From the NCBI GenBank assembly GCA_001275005.1, contig JWZX01002380.1:1-57418 (forward strand): DNA of 57,418 nt, read 5' to 3'. Shown piece by piece: positions 19,733 to 29,166 of the stretch. Position 1 is the first letter of the stretch, and every line of letters starts with the position of its first letter. Under the pieces are notes generated by a model. That model did not search any database. It worked only from the letters and a program-made list of their open reading frames with translations, and had not been told where the DNA came from. Origin of the DNA: Chrysochromulina tobinii (Eukaryota > Haptophyta > Prymnesiales > Chrysochromulinaceae). Made by a program: the position numbers and the translations under genes.

Positions 19733-20911
19733 CTACCTCGAAACTTCAGCCGGAGGAGCAGCACGCCACCGTTCGAGCAGCACGCTCGCACTCTCGAGCA
19801 TGCGACGCACGGCGACGGCGCCTTCTGGCGGCGCTGCGGCGCGCTGGCAGATCGGGGCGGGGAAGTCTGTGTGACGTGGTGCTGGTGGCGCGGGCGGCTC
19901 CGCGCCCGCGCCGTCCTCTGTCATCGGGCGCGGGCGCCGCGGCGGCACGACGGGTGACGCGTCGAGGCCGATCAGTGCATGACCGAAGAGCGCGGCCAAT
20001 GGAATGGGGGATCGAGGAGCACTTGCGAGCCATGCCTCCTCTTCCACAGCAAGGCGAGCGCTCACGCGCCGGCACTCGTCGTATATGAGAAGGCGGCCGA
20101 GCAGCTGGAGGGCCGCGTCCGACGCGAGCGGCACGAGCACGCGCAGCGGCACGGGCGGCAGGCCCGCGGGCAACTCAATCTTGTGAAAGTCGGGCAGCGC
20201 TTCGACTCCGGGCCAGCTCTCTCTTGTGGGGCTACCTAGGAAGGCGACGACGCGGAAGAGCTGGTCGATGTCCGACTCGCCGGGCAGGAGAGCGCAGAGC
20301 GTGTGCAGCTGCGCGAGCACGCATCCCGCCGCCCACAGGTCCACCCCCATGCCATAACGGCGCGATCCCAAGAGCAACTCGGGAGCACGGTACCAGCGCG
20401 ACGCGACGGCATGCGAGAGCGAGGCGTCGTGCGCCGTCGGCAGCAGCCGTGCCTGCCCAAAGTCAGCGATGCGCAGCATGCCCGATGCGGAGAGCAGCAG
20501 GTTGTGTGGCTTGATGTCGCGGTGCAGCAAGCCGTCGGAGTGGATGGCACAAAGACCGCAGAACAGCATACGGCCCAGCGTGCTCGCATGCTCGTCGCAG
20601 AGAGGTAAATCACGCTGTGCTAGGAGTGACGCCAGCGAGCTCGACTCGAACGGCATGACGAGCACGATGTTCGAGCCGTGCGTGTGCACGCCGAGAAGCG
20701 GCACCACGTTCGGGTGGCTCACGCGGCGGAGCGCGTTCATCTCACGCACTGCATTGGTTGGAAGCTCGCGCACGTCACGTACGCGGATCCGCTTGAGCGC
20801 GACCTCAGTGCCCGTGCGGTCCCGCGCACGAAACACTGTTCCAAAGGCGCCCTCGCCCACCTTACCGAGGACCCGATAGTCGCCCGCGCAGGCAGAACCG
20901 CAATCCGCCAT
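19733..20911 (-). CDS. CDK20: CDK20/CCRK-like protein kinase
   Basis: 392 residues with a full kinase domain: GEGAFGTV (19-26), VALK with Lys40, LPTNAVREM at the PSTAIRE position, HRDIKPHN with Asp132, DFG at 150-152, and RWYRAPELLLGSRRYGMGVDLWAAGC. LPDFHKIELP and LLGRLLIYDECRRVSA match CDK20. The T-loop residue usually Thr (ATRW) is Ser here (ASRW). CDK20 acts in ciliary length control and MAK/ICK activation in other eukaryotes; a flagellate alga would fit. The ~90-residue C-terminal extension is Pro/Ala-rich. Confidence 0.88.
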   Translation of the reverse strand: MADCGSACAGDYRVLGKVGEGAFGTVFRARDRTGTEVALKRIRVRDVRELPTNAVREMNALRRVSHPNVVPLLGVHTHGSNIVLVMPFESSSLASLLAQRDLPLCDEHASTLGRMLFCGLCAIHSDGLLHRDIKPHNLLLSASGMLRIADFGQARLLPTAHDASLSHAVASRWYRAPELLLGSRRYGMGVDLWAAGCVLAQLHTLCALLPGESDIDQLFRVVAFLGSPTRESWPGVEALPDFHKIELPAGLPPVPLRVLVPLASDAALQLLGRLLIYDECRRVSARLAVEEEAWLASAPRSPIPLAALFGHALIGLDASPVVPPRRPRPMTEDGAGAEPPAPPAPRHTDFPAPICQRAAAPPEGAVAVRRMLESASVLLERWRAAPPAEVSR

Positions 20912-21127
20912 ATCGGGTTTCGTCGCGAACTTGCAGCAGGCCTCACCGCACGTTCGTCTCGAAGTAGATGTGTCCGGATTCGACCAAGTGTAACATTCAC
21001 AAGTCGAACCTCAGGTACGATTCCAATTGGCACATTCCAAATTAGGCCATCATCAGGCACGGCTCCGGCGGGTGTGAGAACTGGTGTGAGGCTCGTCAAC
21101 GCTCGCGGGCCGCCCTTGTAGGCGGCG
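20912..21127. promoter_or_regulatory. divergent promoter between CDK20-like kinase and small basic protein
   Basis: 216 bp between divergent start codons, AT-richer than the genes. No defined core element seen. Confidence 0.35.
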
Positions 21128-21631
21128 ATGCCCAAGAAGGGCGGCAAGAAGGGCAAAAAGGGCCCAGCGCTGGTGACAGACGCAGCTTCCCTTGCCCCTT
21201 TCAACGTCAACGTGCGCGACATCATCGCGACACCCCTTGGTGTCGAGACTACGGTGGTCGGCGTCAAGGATGGCGCCCTCATGGTGATGTGGCCGGGTGG
21301 ACTGGTCACCGCAGCGACCTGCGCACCGAGCAAGGCCTGCAACGCTCATGAGCTCAGCGTATTCGGGTACAACAAGCGGCCGGCGTCTGCCCACATCGAG
21401 CGATCCATCAACGAGCGTGAAAAGGCTCTTTACGAGCACCGACGATATGACAAGCCGCTCCCACTGACGGCGCGTATCAACCTGCCACTCGGCAAGAAGG
21501 GCGTAGCGCGTGGCAAGACTGGCCTCGATGGCACTGAGAAATACGAGGCCTTCCAAGCGTACCTCAGTAACCCCTCGGCTCCGCGTGCGGGGAGCGCGCC
21601 CGCGGGCAAGGACGCCAAGAAGAAGAAGTGA
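21128..21631 (+). CDS. Small basic conserved-looking protein
   Basis: 167 residues, Lys-rich at both ends (MPKKGGKKGKKG; GKDAKKKK). The middle (FNVNVRDIIATPLGVETTVVGVKDGALMV; HIERSINEREKALYEHRRYDKPLP) looks like a real folded region with a GYNKRPASAHIERSINERE block. I do not recognise the family. Its divergent pairing with a CDK20-like kinase makes a flagellar role thinkable, but that is inference. Confidence 0.7.
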   Translation: MPKKGGKKGKKGPALVTDAASLAPFNVNVRDIIATPLGVETTVVGVKDGALMVMWPGGLVTAATCAPSKACNAHELSVFGYNKRPASAHIERSINEREKALYEHRRYDKPLPLTARINLPLGKKGVARGKTGLDGTEKYEAFQAYLSNPSAPRAGSAPAGKDAKKKK

Positions 21632-22401
21632 GCCCAGATAACTTGCGTTCGAGTGCTTGCACTGCTGGAAGCTCGCTTCAGACCGGAGCATCACGGCTCC
21701 GAAATTCTACTGTACGGTCAATAGTCCCGTAGCATGCGATGATTAGGCCATGTGAGTACTACGCTGCGCCGAGCGCCGGTTTGCGGCGCCTGCGTGCTCT
21801 GCGGACATGAGTCGTGTATCAGGACCGCACCTGCAGGGCCCCGCCCATTACTTGATCTGCCCAAGACCTCCAGACCTCAATTACATGGGTATAGTTAGTA
21901 AGAGTCCGAAAACGTGACTAAACTCACAAGCGTCGGATTACGTGGCACGCTCCTCGCTCGGGTCGTTCGTGCTCGTTCTCGACGATGCCGGCCCATTAGC
22001 CGCGCGCGGCCCCCGACCGGCGAACCCGACGGTGTACCATGCGGTGAACCCACATGCGGCCATGCGCGATACATGCCGCGTTTACGAGTACGCGGTTCCA
22101 TTACGTAACGTGTCTTTGTGCCCGCACTGTCCGCGGAGTACTCCGCGACGGGTGCCGGAACGCCCGCGCAGCAAGCGCCCAAGCGAAAATCCAACGCGCC
22201 TCTCGGACCGACGCGCGACAGCCGAGCTGGGAGGCGTGAGCCACCCGCAATAGCACGGTTCGCACCCACAGCCACTGGTGTATCTCGACCAAAGCGGCCC
22301 TGGGCGGCTATCGGGGCGACACAAAAAGCCGCCTTGTACAGCTTGCGATTGGCTGTGCTCAGATCGATTCGCGCCTCCCAGTACCGGTAGCATCCCAGGA
22401 T
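21632..22401. other. intergenic
   Basis: 770 bp downstream of two converging genes. Open frames here look non-coding. No repeat or RNA recognised. Confidence 0.4.
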
Positions 22402-24400
22402 CTACCCAGGATCGATTCGCGCAATGTACTCGGTCGTAGAAGGCCCGTTCCTTGTAGTGTAAGTCAAGTCGGGCGAGCGCTCCTTGGCGCGTTCGATGCG
22501 CCAGCGCATCAAGCTGCCGATACAATGGCCGATGGCACCGATCGAGAGTACGACGACGAAGGCGACCGTGTTCTCCCATGAGGAGTAGAGATTCGTCAAA
22601 AGAGCGCTGACGGCAAAGCAGAACGGCAGCAAGCAGTAGCAGACGGCGGTCTGCACGCCGCCCGGCAGCTGGAAGGGACGCTCGACGTTCGGGCGCTGTA
22701 CTCGCAGCGCGATGAAAGAGTACAGGAAGAGGCAGTGCGAGCATGCGAACAGCATCATCTCCACCTCGACGAGCGCCTCGAGGTGAAACTGATGAGGGAG
22801 GCAATCATGGGTCATCAGTGATCATCAGAGGTCATCAGAGCGCCTCAAGGTGCACCTGATGAGGGAGGCAATCCATCGCACTCAATGGCACTCGTTCATT
22901 CAATCGCAACGTGAGTCGCACAGCTGAGCGAAACAAGGAGCTATGCAGGAGCTATGCGTGGCCATCCGTGGCGATCTCCGGCACTCGAGATCAGCTCGGG
23001 ATGATCTCCGGCACTCGAGATCAGCTCGGGATGCACCTGGGTCAGGCAGCCCGCAATCGTCGCGTTGAAGAGTACGTTGGCGCGCGACATGCCGCCGCCC
23101 TCTGGCTCGGTCTTCAGCCAGAGGGTGAGCGAAGCCAAGCAGCGTCGGTGCAGCATCGGGGTCTGCGCGGCCTCCAGCGGGGGCTCATTCATGCGGGGGG
23201 TGAGCCTCGACGGCGGCGGGGCCTCTCGATTCAACGGCAGCAGGCACGTGAACCCAAGGTCACTCAAGTACGCGTGAACAAAGGCGCCGCACGAGCGCTC
23301 CGCCGCGATGACCTGCGAGTGGTACAGGCCGACCTGCGCCATGTTCGCGCCAACCACGAAGAGCGTCTTGAGCCACAGGCCGGAGAGCTGACCAGCGAGG
23401 GTTCCAAAGTAGCCCGCGTCGTAATGCTCAGTGTCGGGGTCGAGAGAGAGCGCGACGGCAAAGGGCATCACGTTGAGCGCGATGACGAGCGGCAGCAGGA
23501 ATGCGACGACGGCTGGGTAGGTGTACTTGGGATTTTCGACTTCACCCGCCATCGATCCGAGCGTCGAGAAGCCCGAGTAGAGCCACTGGAGTTCAACAAG
23601 GTGCCACAATGAGTCAGAGGGACAAGAGCACTCAGAGGCCCTCAGAAGCACTCAGAGGCACCCAGAAGCATTCAGAAGCAATCGTACCAGCGCCCACGAG
23701 ATGAGGAGAGCCCAGTCAGCATGCAATCAGCATGCAATCAGCATGCAATCAGCATGCAATCAGCATGCAATCGTACCAGCGCCCACGAGATGAGGAGAGC
23801 CCAGTCAGTCTCGCCTTCCGTCGAGGTGAGCACCTCGGGCTCGAGCCGACCGAGACCGATGACGATGAAGATGAGGCTCGGGGTGAGAGAGAGGAAGAAG
23901 ACGACGCTCTGCGAGGCCGTCACCCAGTCGAGGCCCATGCAGTTGGTCACCGCCACGCAGACGACCATGGCCAAGCAGATCCCCTGCTCGCTGCCCAGCC
24001 CCAGTTGGAGTGCCTTGCTCACGTACTTAGCGGCGATCTGCGGGTACACCGCCGCGTCGAGCAGGTTGGTGAACCACACCCAAAAGCAGTTGTGGCCGCC
24101 GATGCGCGGCCCGCACGCCTCGGCCGTCCACACGACCTGACCGCCGTCCACCGGGAAGGCGGTGGCAAGCTCGGCCGTCATGAGTGCGTTCGGGAGCGCG
24201 AAGCAGAGTCCAGCGAGCACCGTCCAGAGGAAGACGATCAGCGGCGGCCCCGACGAGACCATCGTCTCATTGCCGTACAGGCCGCCCGAGACCCAGAAGA
24301 AGCCGATGACCACGAGCGTGCACACGCCCACTCGCTTTTTTGCCTCGCTCTCCGATGTCGGTAACAAAACCTGCCGCTCGCCGCCAGGCGCGGGCATCAT
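22402..24400 (-). CDS. APC-superfamily polyamine/amino-acid transporter, 3 exons
   Basis: Exons (minus): 24400-23777, 23585-23037, 22788-22402; both introns phase 0, 519 residues. The first helices show the APC/LAT-PUT pattern: VSGGLYGNETMVSSGPP, LPNALMTAELATAFPVDGGQVVW, WLYSGFSTLGSMAGEVENPK. About 12 hydrophobic segments are visible. Plant PUT proteins carry polyamines and paraquat, LATs carry neutral amino acids; the sequence is nearer to the PUT type, but substrate is inference. The start is the ATG pair at 24400; the frame upstream has no ATG. The joins keep GEVENPK intact, which supports the splice sites. Confidence 0.85.
22789..23036 (-). repeat. tandem-repeat intron 2 of transporter gene
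   Basis: 248 bp, ACCCAG|GTGCATCCC to CTCATCAG|TTTCACC. Contains a 33-bp direct repeat near the donor, an internal copy of the exon 3 start (GTGCACCTTGAGGCGCTC) preceded by CTCATCAG, TGATGACCTC units and the shared tail ATTGCCTCCCTCATCAG at both the inner and true acceptor. Confidence 0.88.
23586..23776 (-). repeat. tandem-repeat intron 1 of transporter gene
   Basis: 191 bp, GCGCTG|GTACGATTGC to CTCCAG|TGGCTC. TGATTGCATGC units (11 bp) follow the donor, then a 37-base copy of the exon 1 end (GACTGGGCTCTCCTCATCTC...), then TGAGTGC/TGAATGC units. Confidence 0.9.
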
Positions 24401-24545
24401 CGCGGATGCGGGTGCCGAGGCGGCGCCCGGGACGGCAGGCGCTCCCTCTGCTGTGGCGGCGACGCTCGCCGTGGCGTCCGCACCACCCGTGTGGACCCGC
24501 CCCCGGTGGTCCCGCTCGAGTTGCAGCCCGGTCGTGTCATGTTAG

Positions 24546-24585
24546 GTCAAGTCAAGTCAAGTTCAAGTCAAGTCAAGTCAAGTCA
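24546..24585. repeat. GTCAA pentanucleotide microsatellite
   Basis: Eight or so GTCAA units with one insertion, upstream of the transporter start. Confidence 0.9.
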
Positions 24586-24613
24586 CATAAGAATAGTCTG
24601 CATACGAGTGAGG

Positions 24614-24713
24614 CACTCACTCACTCACTCACTCACTCACTCACTCACTCACTCACTCACTCACTCACTCACTCACTCACTCACTCACTCACTCACTCAC
24701 TCACTCGCTCACT
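24614..24713. repeat. CACT tetranucleotide microsatellite
   Basis: About 25 nearly perfect CACT units between the divergent transporter and homeodomain genes. Confidence 0.95.
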
Positions 24714-24898
24714 CCCTGGACTCCCTGCTTACGAAATCGAAATTGGTCGTCTTGAACTCACATCTGAAAACGGGAGATTCTGCGGACAAGTTCGAGGAGT
24801 TTTGAGGCATCGATTTTTTGACGAAGCGAGATGTTCGAGGTCTACATGCGCGTAATCTCACCGGCTGAGTGTGTGTCTCTTTTCATTAGTAATCCGCA

Positions 24899-26839
24899 AT
24901 GGCGAGCGGCTTGGCTGCCCCGAACTATGGAATGGCCCCCTGCGGACGCGTGCGCGTGCAGCCGGCGAGCCCTCAGCTCCTGAGCGCCGTCGACAATCCC
25001 TCGTCCACCATCGGTGGGCGCTGGATCATCTCGTCGTCGGCGCTTTACTTGCTCGAGCAAGTGTACAAGATCGAGAACTACCCCTCACTGCACATGCGCC
25101 AGCGGCTCGCAACGGACTTGGAAGTATCGCAGCGGCAGGTATTTGCGCGCGCATGGCCGCCCGTGCGGCCGGGCTCCCTTCCCCCTCCCACTTGCAACCG
25201 GGAGATCTGCAACCGGGGCTCCGCAGATCTCTCCCTTACCGTTGCTGTGCTTGCCACCCCTTCGCTCGACGCGACGCAGATCCAGGTGTGGTTCCAGAAC
25301 CGGCGCCAGCGCGACCGCAACCTCATCAAGGCGTCCGAGAAGCTCTCTCCCAAGATGGAGTCGTCGGGGCTGCGCCCCAGCGATGCGAGCCGCTCGGCCA
25401 AGGACGGCGATGAGTCCATGGAGAAGGACGAGGCGAGCGACCACTGTGATGCGGGATCGGACGCGTCGGGGGCGTCGCACTCGCGGGCCAAGAAGGCACC
25501 GTGCGCCTCCGACAAGACTCCGACGAGCGGCCACTCGAGCACGCCTTCGTCATTGGCCTCCCCGTCACCGGAGCTCTCGCCGCCTTCCAGCCCGGGCCTT
25601 CTCTCGGAGCACTCGCACTCCCGAAAGACCGTGCCGTCGTTGCAGATGGCGCCACCGACGGCGCGACCGTGGCAGACCCTCGGGCTCTTGCCCCTGATGC
25701 CGCAGCCAATGGGCAATCGCTCCTCGGCTGCGCATGCAAGTGCTCACCACGGCGCCGGTCCGTCGTCTTCTTCCGCTGAGCGCGCGACCCACGCCGAAAG
25801 GGGGGTCGCGAGGGCGGGGGCCGGCCAGTCGTTCAGGCCGTCCCTGGCATCGATGCCCGCGCCCCCGCTCCCAGGCGTACCGTCGTGGGGCGCTCCCCCT
25901 CCGCAGGCCGGCATCGGCGGAAGCGCTCGCCCCAGCGCTCGACCCTCCCTTCTCACCCAAGGGTTGGGACTTGAGCCCTCAGTGGCCGCCGCGCTGCCCA
26001 ATGTGGCAGTCTATCTGCAGCACATTGAGCGGCTGCAATCGGCCTATCTGCGCCTCGGCAGCGGCGTGAACGCGCCTAGCCTTGAGGGCGAGGCGCCGCC
26101 GCTGCCTCAACCTTCGAAAGCGGCGCATTCCACACACCCGCTGCCTCGTCTCCCCTCTTCCTCCGTTGCCGCCTCGCCGATGCCGCTGCCGACCAACCCG
26201 CCCTTCTTTGCCACCGCCCTTGGCACGCCTCTGTTCGATCTGCCGCTGTCCCAAGGCATCCCGGGCCTGTGGGGTGGCTACCCTCCTCCGGCGTTGAGTC
26301 TGGACCCGTCGGTCTTTTACAATTTGCACATGTCGGACCTCTCGGCGCACGTCCTGCGTGCTCACACTGCAGCGCTCTCGCAGGCCTTTTCGGCGCCCCC
26401 CCTTTCGATCCCCCCCCTTTCGATCCCCCCCCTTTCGAGCCTCCCCCTTTCGAGCCTTCCCCTTTCGAGCCCCCCAATGGCCACCGGCACCGCGATGCCC
26501 GCCCCGACCGCTTCCTCGAGTTTCCCGTTCCAACGGTCATCGTCCACGATGGACGACGCACCGGAGCTGGGCAAATGCTTCAAGAAGCCGCGCAGCAACA
26601 CGGACCCCTTCCCGCAAAGCTATGCGCGGGCCACCTCCGTCGACGCGACCTCCGCGACCACGTTCGAGCAGCCCTCGACAGAGACCTCGGCCATCGGCTC
26701 AGATTATGGGACCAACTCGAACGACCTGAACGTCGACCAGGCCTTCGACTGGCGCGGCGCCAACAGTATGATGGACCTGGACATGGACCTGATCATGGGC
26801 ATGGCGGGCGTGGTCGACTCGAAGGTGGCCGTCGTCTGA
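24899..26839 (+). CDS. Homeodomain transcription factor, 2 exons
   Basis: Exons 24899-25138 and 25280-26839, phase 0, 599 residues. The homeodomain spans about residues 41-92: RWIISSSALYLLEQVYKIENYP, LHMRQRLATDLEVSQRQ, then IQVWFQNRRQRDRN. The intron falls just before helix 3. The recognition helix has the canonical WFQNRR. The long C-terminal part is Ser/Pro-rich with a 15-bp coding repeat (PPLSI/PPLSS, 26394-26480) and an acidic Met-rich end that could be an activation region. DNA target unknown. Confidence 0.9.
   Translation: MASGLAAPNYGMAPCGRVRVQPASPQLLSAVDNPSSTIGGRWIISSSALYLLEQVYKIENYPSLHMRQRLATDLEVSQRQVFARAWPPVRPGSLPPPTCNREICNRGSADLSLTVAVLATPSLDATQIQVWFQNRRQRDRNLIKASEKLSPKMESSGLRPSDASRSAKDGDESMEKDEASDHCDAGSDASGASHSRAKKAPCASDKTPTSGHSSTPSSLASPSPELSPPSSPGLLSEHSHSRKTVPSLQMAPPTARPWQTLGLLPLMPQPMGNRSSAAHASAHHGAGPSSSSAERATHAERGVARAGAGQSFRPSLASMPAPPLPGVPSWGAPPPQAGIGGSARPSARPSLLTQGLGLEPSVAAALPNVAVYLQHIERLQSAYLRLGSGVNAPSLEGEAPPLPQPSKAAHSTHPLPRLPSSSVAASPMPLPTNPPFFATALGTPLFDLPLSQGIPGLWGGYPPPALSLDPSVFYNLHMSDLSAHVLRAHTAALSQAFSAPPLSIPPLSIPPLSSLPLSSLPLSSPPMATGTAMPAPTASSSFPFQRSSSTMDDAPELGKCFKKPRSNTDPFPQSYARATSVDATSATTFEQPSTETSAIGSDYGTNSNDLNVDQAFDWRGANSMMDLDMDLIMGMAGVVDSKVAVV
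25139..25279 (+). other. conventional intron of homeodomain gene
   Basis: 141 bp, CGGCAG|GTATTTG to GACGCAG|ATCCAG, no exon copies. It holds a short GCAACCGGG(A/G)...AGATCT repeat. Its length is divisible by three and it has no in-frame stop, so retention would insert 47 residues before helix 3. Confidence 0.85.
26394..26480 (+). repeat. 15-bp coding minisatellite in homeodomain gene
   Basis: CCCCCCCTTTCGATC / CCCCTTTCGAGCCT units, about six copies, encoding PPLSI and PLSSL. Confidence 0.85.
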
Positions 26840-27849
26840 GCCGCAGGCTCGCGGGACTGAATGCCACAAGAGAAACGCCAAAGGCCCGCCGCCTTCACAT
26901 GCATGCTGGCGGCAACGCGGCATCATGTCATAGACGTAAGACGAAAGTATAGCGCTGAGCCTGAGGCCCTGAGCGGGTCCGGCGTGTGTAAGGACTAATG
27001 CGAAATGACGGAAATGACCTGCTGATGTCCTGCTCTCGTGAATCGGTTTCGTTCAACCCCGTGCGGTGACACCTGTCTCACCTGTCGACTGTGCACAGAG
27101 ATCAGAGTGAGCAGTGACGCTTCGAAGTAGTCTCAGCCGGAGCCGAGAGCTCTGACACTTTTGTCTTTTCGTGTTTCGACGTCGCGTGGATCTTGGTTCT
27201 ATCTCGTCTTCTTGTTGGCTTGGTGTTGGTGGCTGGTGCCGCCGCTCCGCCTGTATCCGCCTGTCCCACTCAGAGTGGCTTTACTGTGCGGTGGCTGTCG
27301 CGCTGTGCGCCTCGACTGCGGACTGCCTCGTTGGCGTGGACCGGTCGGGAAGTCGGGGATCGACGGTCCTGGACAGGAGCCTGCTGTGGGCCTGGTGTGA
27401 TTCGTTTCTCGCGCGTGTGCCAGTCCCCGCCCTCGCACGTGGGTCGCACCGCACACCACAGCCCCGCCCTGGTGAGGGAGGTGAACATGAAACGTCAAAT
27501 GACAGGACAGTCAGAGAATGGACAACTCCGCGCGGTCGAAACGGGTCTTACACGGGTCTCCGGGGAGGGTCGAGGGATTGAGCCCGCCCGTCGCCGGGGA
27601 TCCCTTGTTCGTCTGATTCGTCCGCGGCGCGTCAGAAACGAAGAAAATGAAACCGCGAGCAGCCTAGATCACGAGTTTGGAAGTGAGAGAAGTGCACGAG
27701 TGCACGAGCTGGACTGCCCTCTCCTTCCTTCGTTCATCCTGTGGACGTGTGCGCGCATCTCCGTGCCCACTCTCGAGCGACGTCCAAGACAGACGGTACA
27801 AAACGCGCCTATTACCGGCTCGTCCGTCCGCGCAAATTTATCCGTTTCG
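26840..27849. other. intergenic plus possible 5' leader of the next gene
   Basis: About 1 kb. The frame of the next gene is open from 27193 and has ATGs at 27487 and later, but the translated sequence looks non-conserved and Arg-rich, so I treat it as leader. Confidence 0.4.
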
Positions 27850-28941
27850 ATGCCCGCTTCGCTCACCGACTATCTGTGCTATGGGGCCGTCGACCTCATC
27901 GACGGGCTCTCTGCTGAGCAGGTCAAGGATGCGCTCGCAGTGTCCTGCACAGAGATGGAGGCGCAACGGCAAGCGGCCCTTGCGGCTCTACTCCCGGGCA
28001 AGCGCTTGGCGCTGCCAGGTTTGGCGATGCTACACGCATTTCAAGCAACCCACGGCAAAGGATGTGCCTTGTCCAAGCTGCAGCCAGGCCCACTGCCAAA
28101 CAAGGTACGCGAGGATGTGATGCTCCAGCTTTACCGCAAGATCAGCGGCGACAAGATAACAGACGATGCAACCCTCTTGGACCAGGCAATCAAGATCTAT
28201 CGGCGGCGAGTCAGTGGTACAAGACCTCCGGATGGCACGCTCTGGAGAAACGTCGGTCCGTCGAGGCCCGAGATTGGCGTCGAGATCCGCAACGCTGCGC
28301 TGTCCGCGGCTCTGCAGTGGAAGGTCACGTTTAGCTCTCAGGAGCTCCAGGCGCTGTGTGTCAAGCGTTTGCACCATAATAGCTTCATTAAGGCAGGAGA
28401 AGACTATTATGAGGCGCTTGAGAAGCCATCTCTCGGGATGCGCAACTGGTTTGCGAGCTTGTCATTCCAGAAGCGCGAGCCGCTCTCCGGTAGTGGAGGC
28501 GCCGAGAGGCTACAGATCGAAGTGGCAGAGAATGGCCTCACGGTGCTGAGAAAGTGCCCAGACATGGACGTGGACGGACTGAAGGTCGGCATGGAGTGCT
28601 GGGTCATGGACCCCGCGCAATTTCCCCTGCTTGAAGTGCCAAGAGCTATGAGCAAAGAGGACAAACGGTGGTACCGCGGCCGGATCACCGCGATCAATTA
28701 TCGATGCATGGTCACTCCAAGTTCTCTTGTTCTTGACACTCCGCCACCGATCAGCATCAGGATCTTGGCCACCGCCGATGGAGCCACAGATGCCGCTCTG
28801 CTGCCCGGGCAGAGAGACTTTGTTTGCCGCAAGAAGCACCTCAGGCCGCTCAGGGAGGGTGACCTGGTCGCTTCGAGCACACCGCGACGTAGTGCAGTCG
28901 TCGGACCGTCGTCCGCCCGTCGTCACGCCGTGCACATATGA
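27850..28941 (+). CDS. Unknown protein
   Basis: 363 residues from the ATG at 27850 (MPASLTDYLCYGAVDLIDGL). The N-terminal part is helical (AEQVKDALAVSCTEMEAQRQAALAALLPGKRL). The middle (WFASLSFQKREPL) and a C-terminal block (GLKVGMECWVMDPAQFPL, KRWYRGRITAINYRC, LREGDLV) resemble a small beta-barrel of the Tudor/SH3 type, where W-x-R-G/A-x-I is usual; this is a weak similarity. An ATG at 27487 in the same frame would add 121 residues. No family recognised. Confidence 0.6.
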   Translation: MPASLTDYLCYGAVDLIDGLSAEQVKDALAVSCTEMEAQRQAALAALLPGKRLALPGLAMLHAFQATHGKGCALSKLQPGPLPNKVREDVMLQLYRKISGDKITDDATLLDQAIKIYRRRVSGTRPPDGTLWRNVGPSRPEIGVEIRNAALSAALQWKVTFSSQELQALCVKRLHHNSFIKAGEDYYEALEKPSLGMRNWFASLSFQKREPLSGSGGAERLQIEVAENGLTVLRKCPDMDVDGLKVGMECWVMDPAQFPLLEVPRAMSKEDKRWYRGRITAINYRCMVTPSSLVLDTPPPISIRILATADGATDAALLPGQRDFVCRKKHLRPLREGDLVASSTPRRSAVVGPSSARRHAVHI

Positions 28942-29166
28942 TCCGCTAAAGGCGAGGGTGTTTTAATCACCCCCCCTGTCGTAGAAAACGATAGCTAGCG
29001 CGCCCCGTGAACAGATTCGTCGATGATTCTCCGAGCGGGTTTGACTAATGAAAGACAATTGTGTCTTCACAGCCAAACTCCAGTTTCATATCCAGTTTCG
29101 CGCCATCCTCTCTGCCTCCACGCGCGCGCCTTGACTCGCGCGCTCGAAACCATCGCGACCAACGTC

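Noticed and set aside
27193..27849. Extended N-terminus of the unknown protein at 27850
   Set aside because: Upstream sequence is Arg-rich without recognisable structure; ATG at 27487 remains possible but unsupported.
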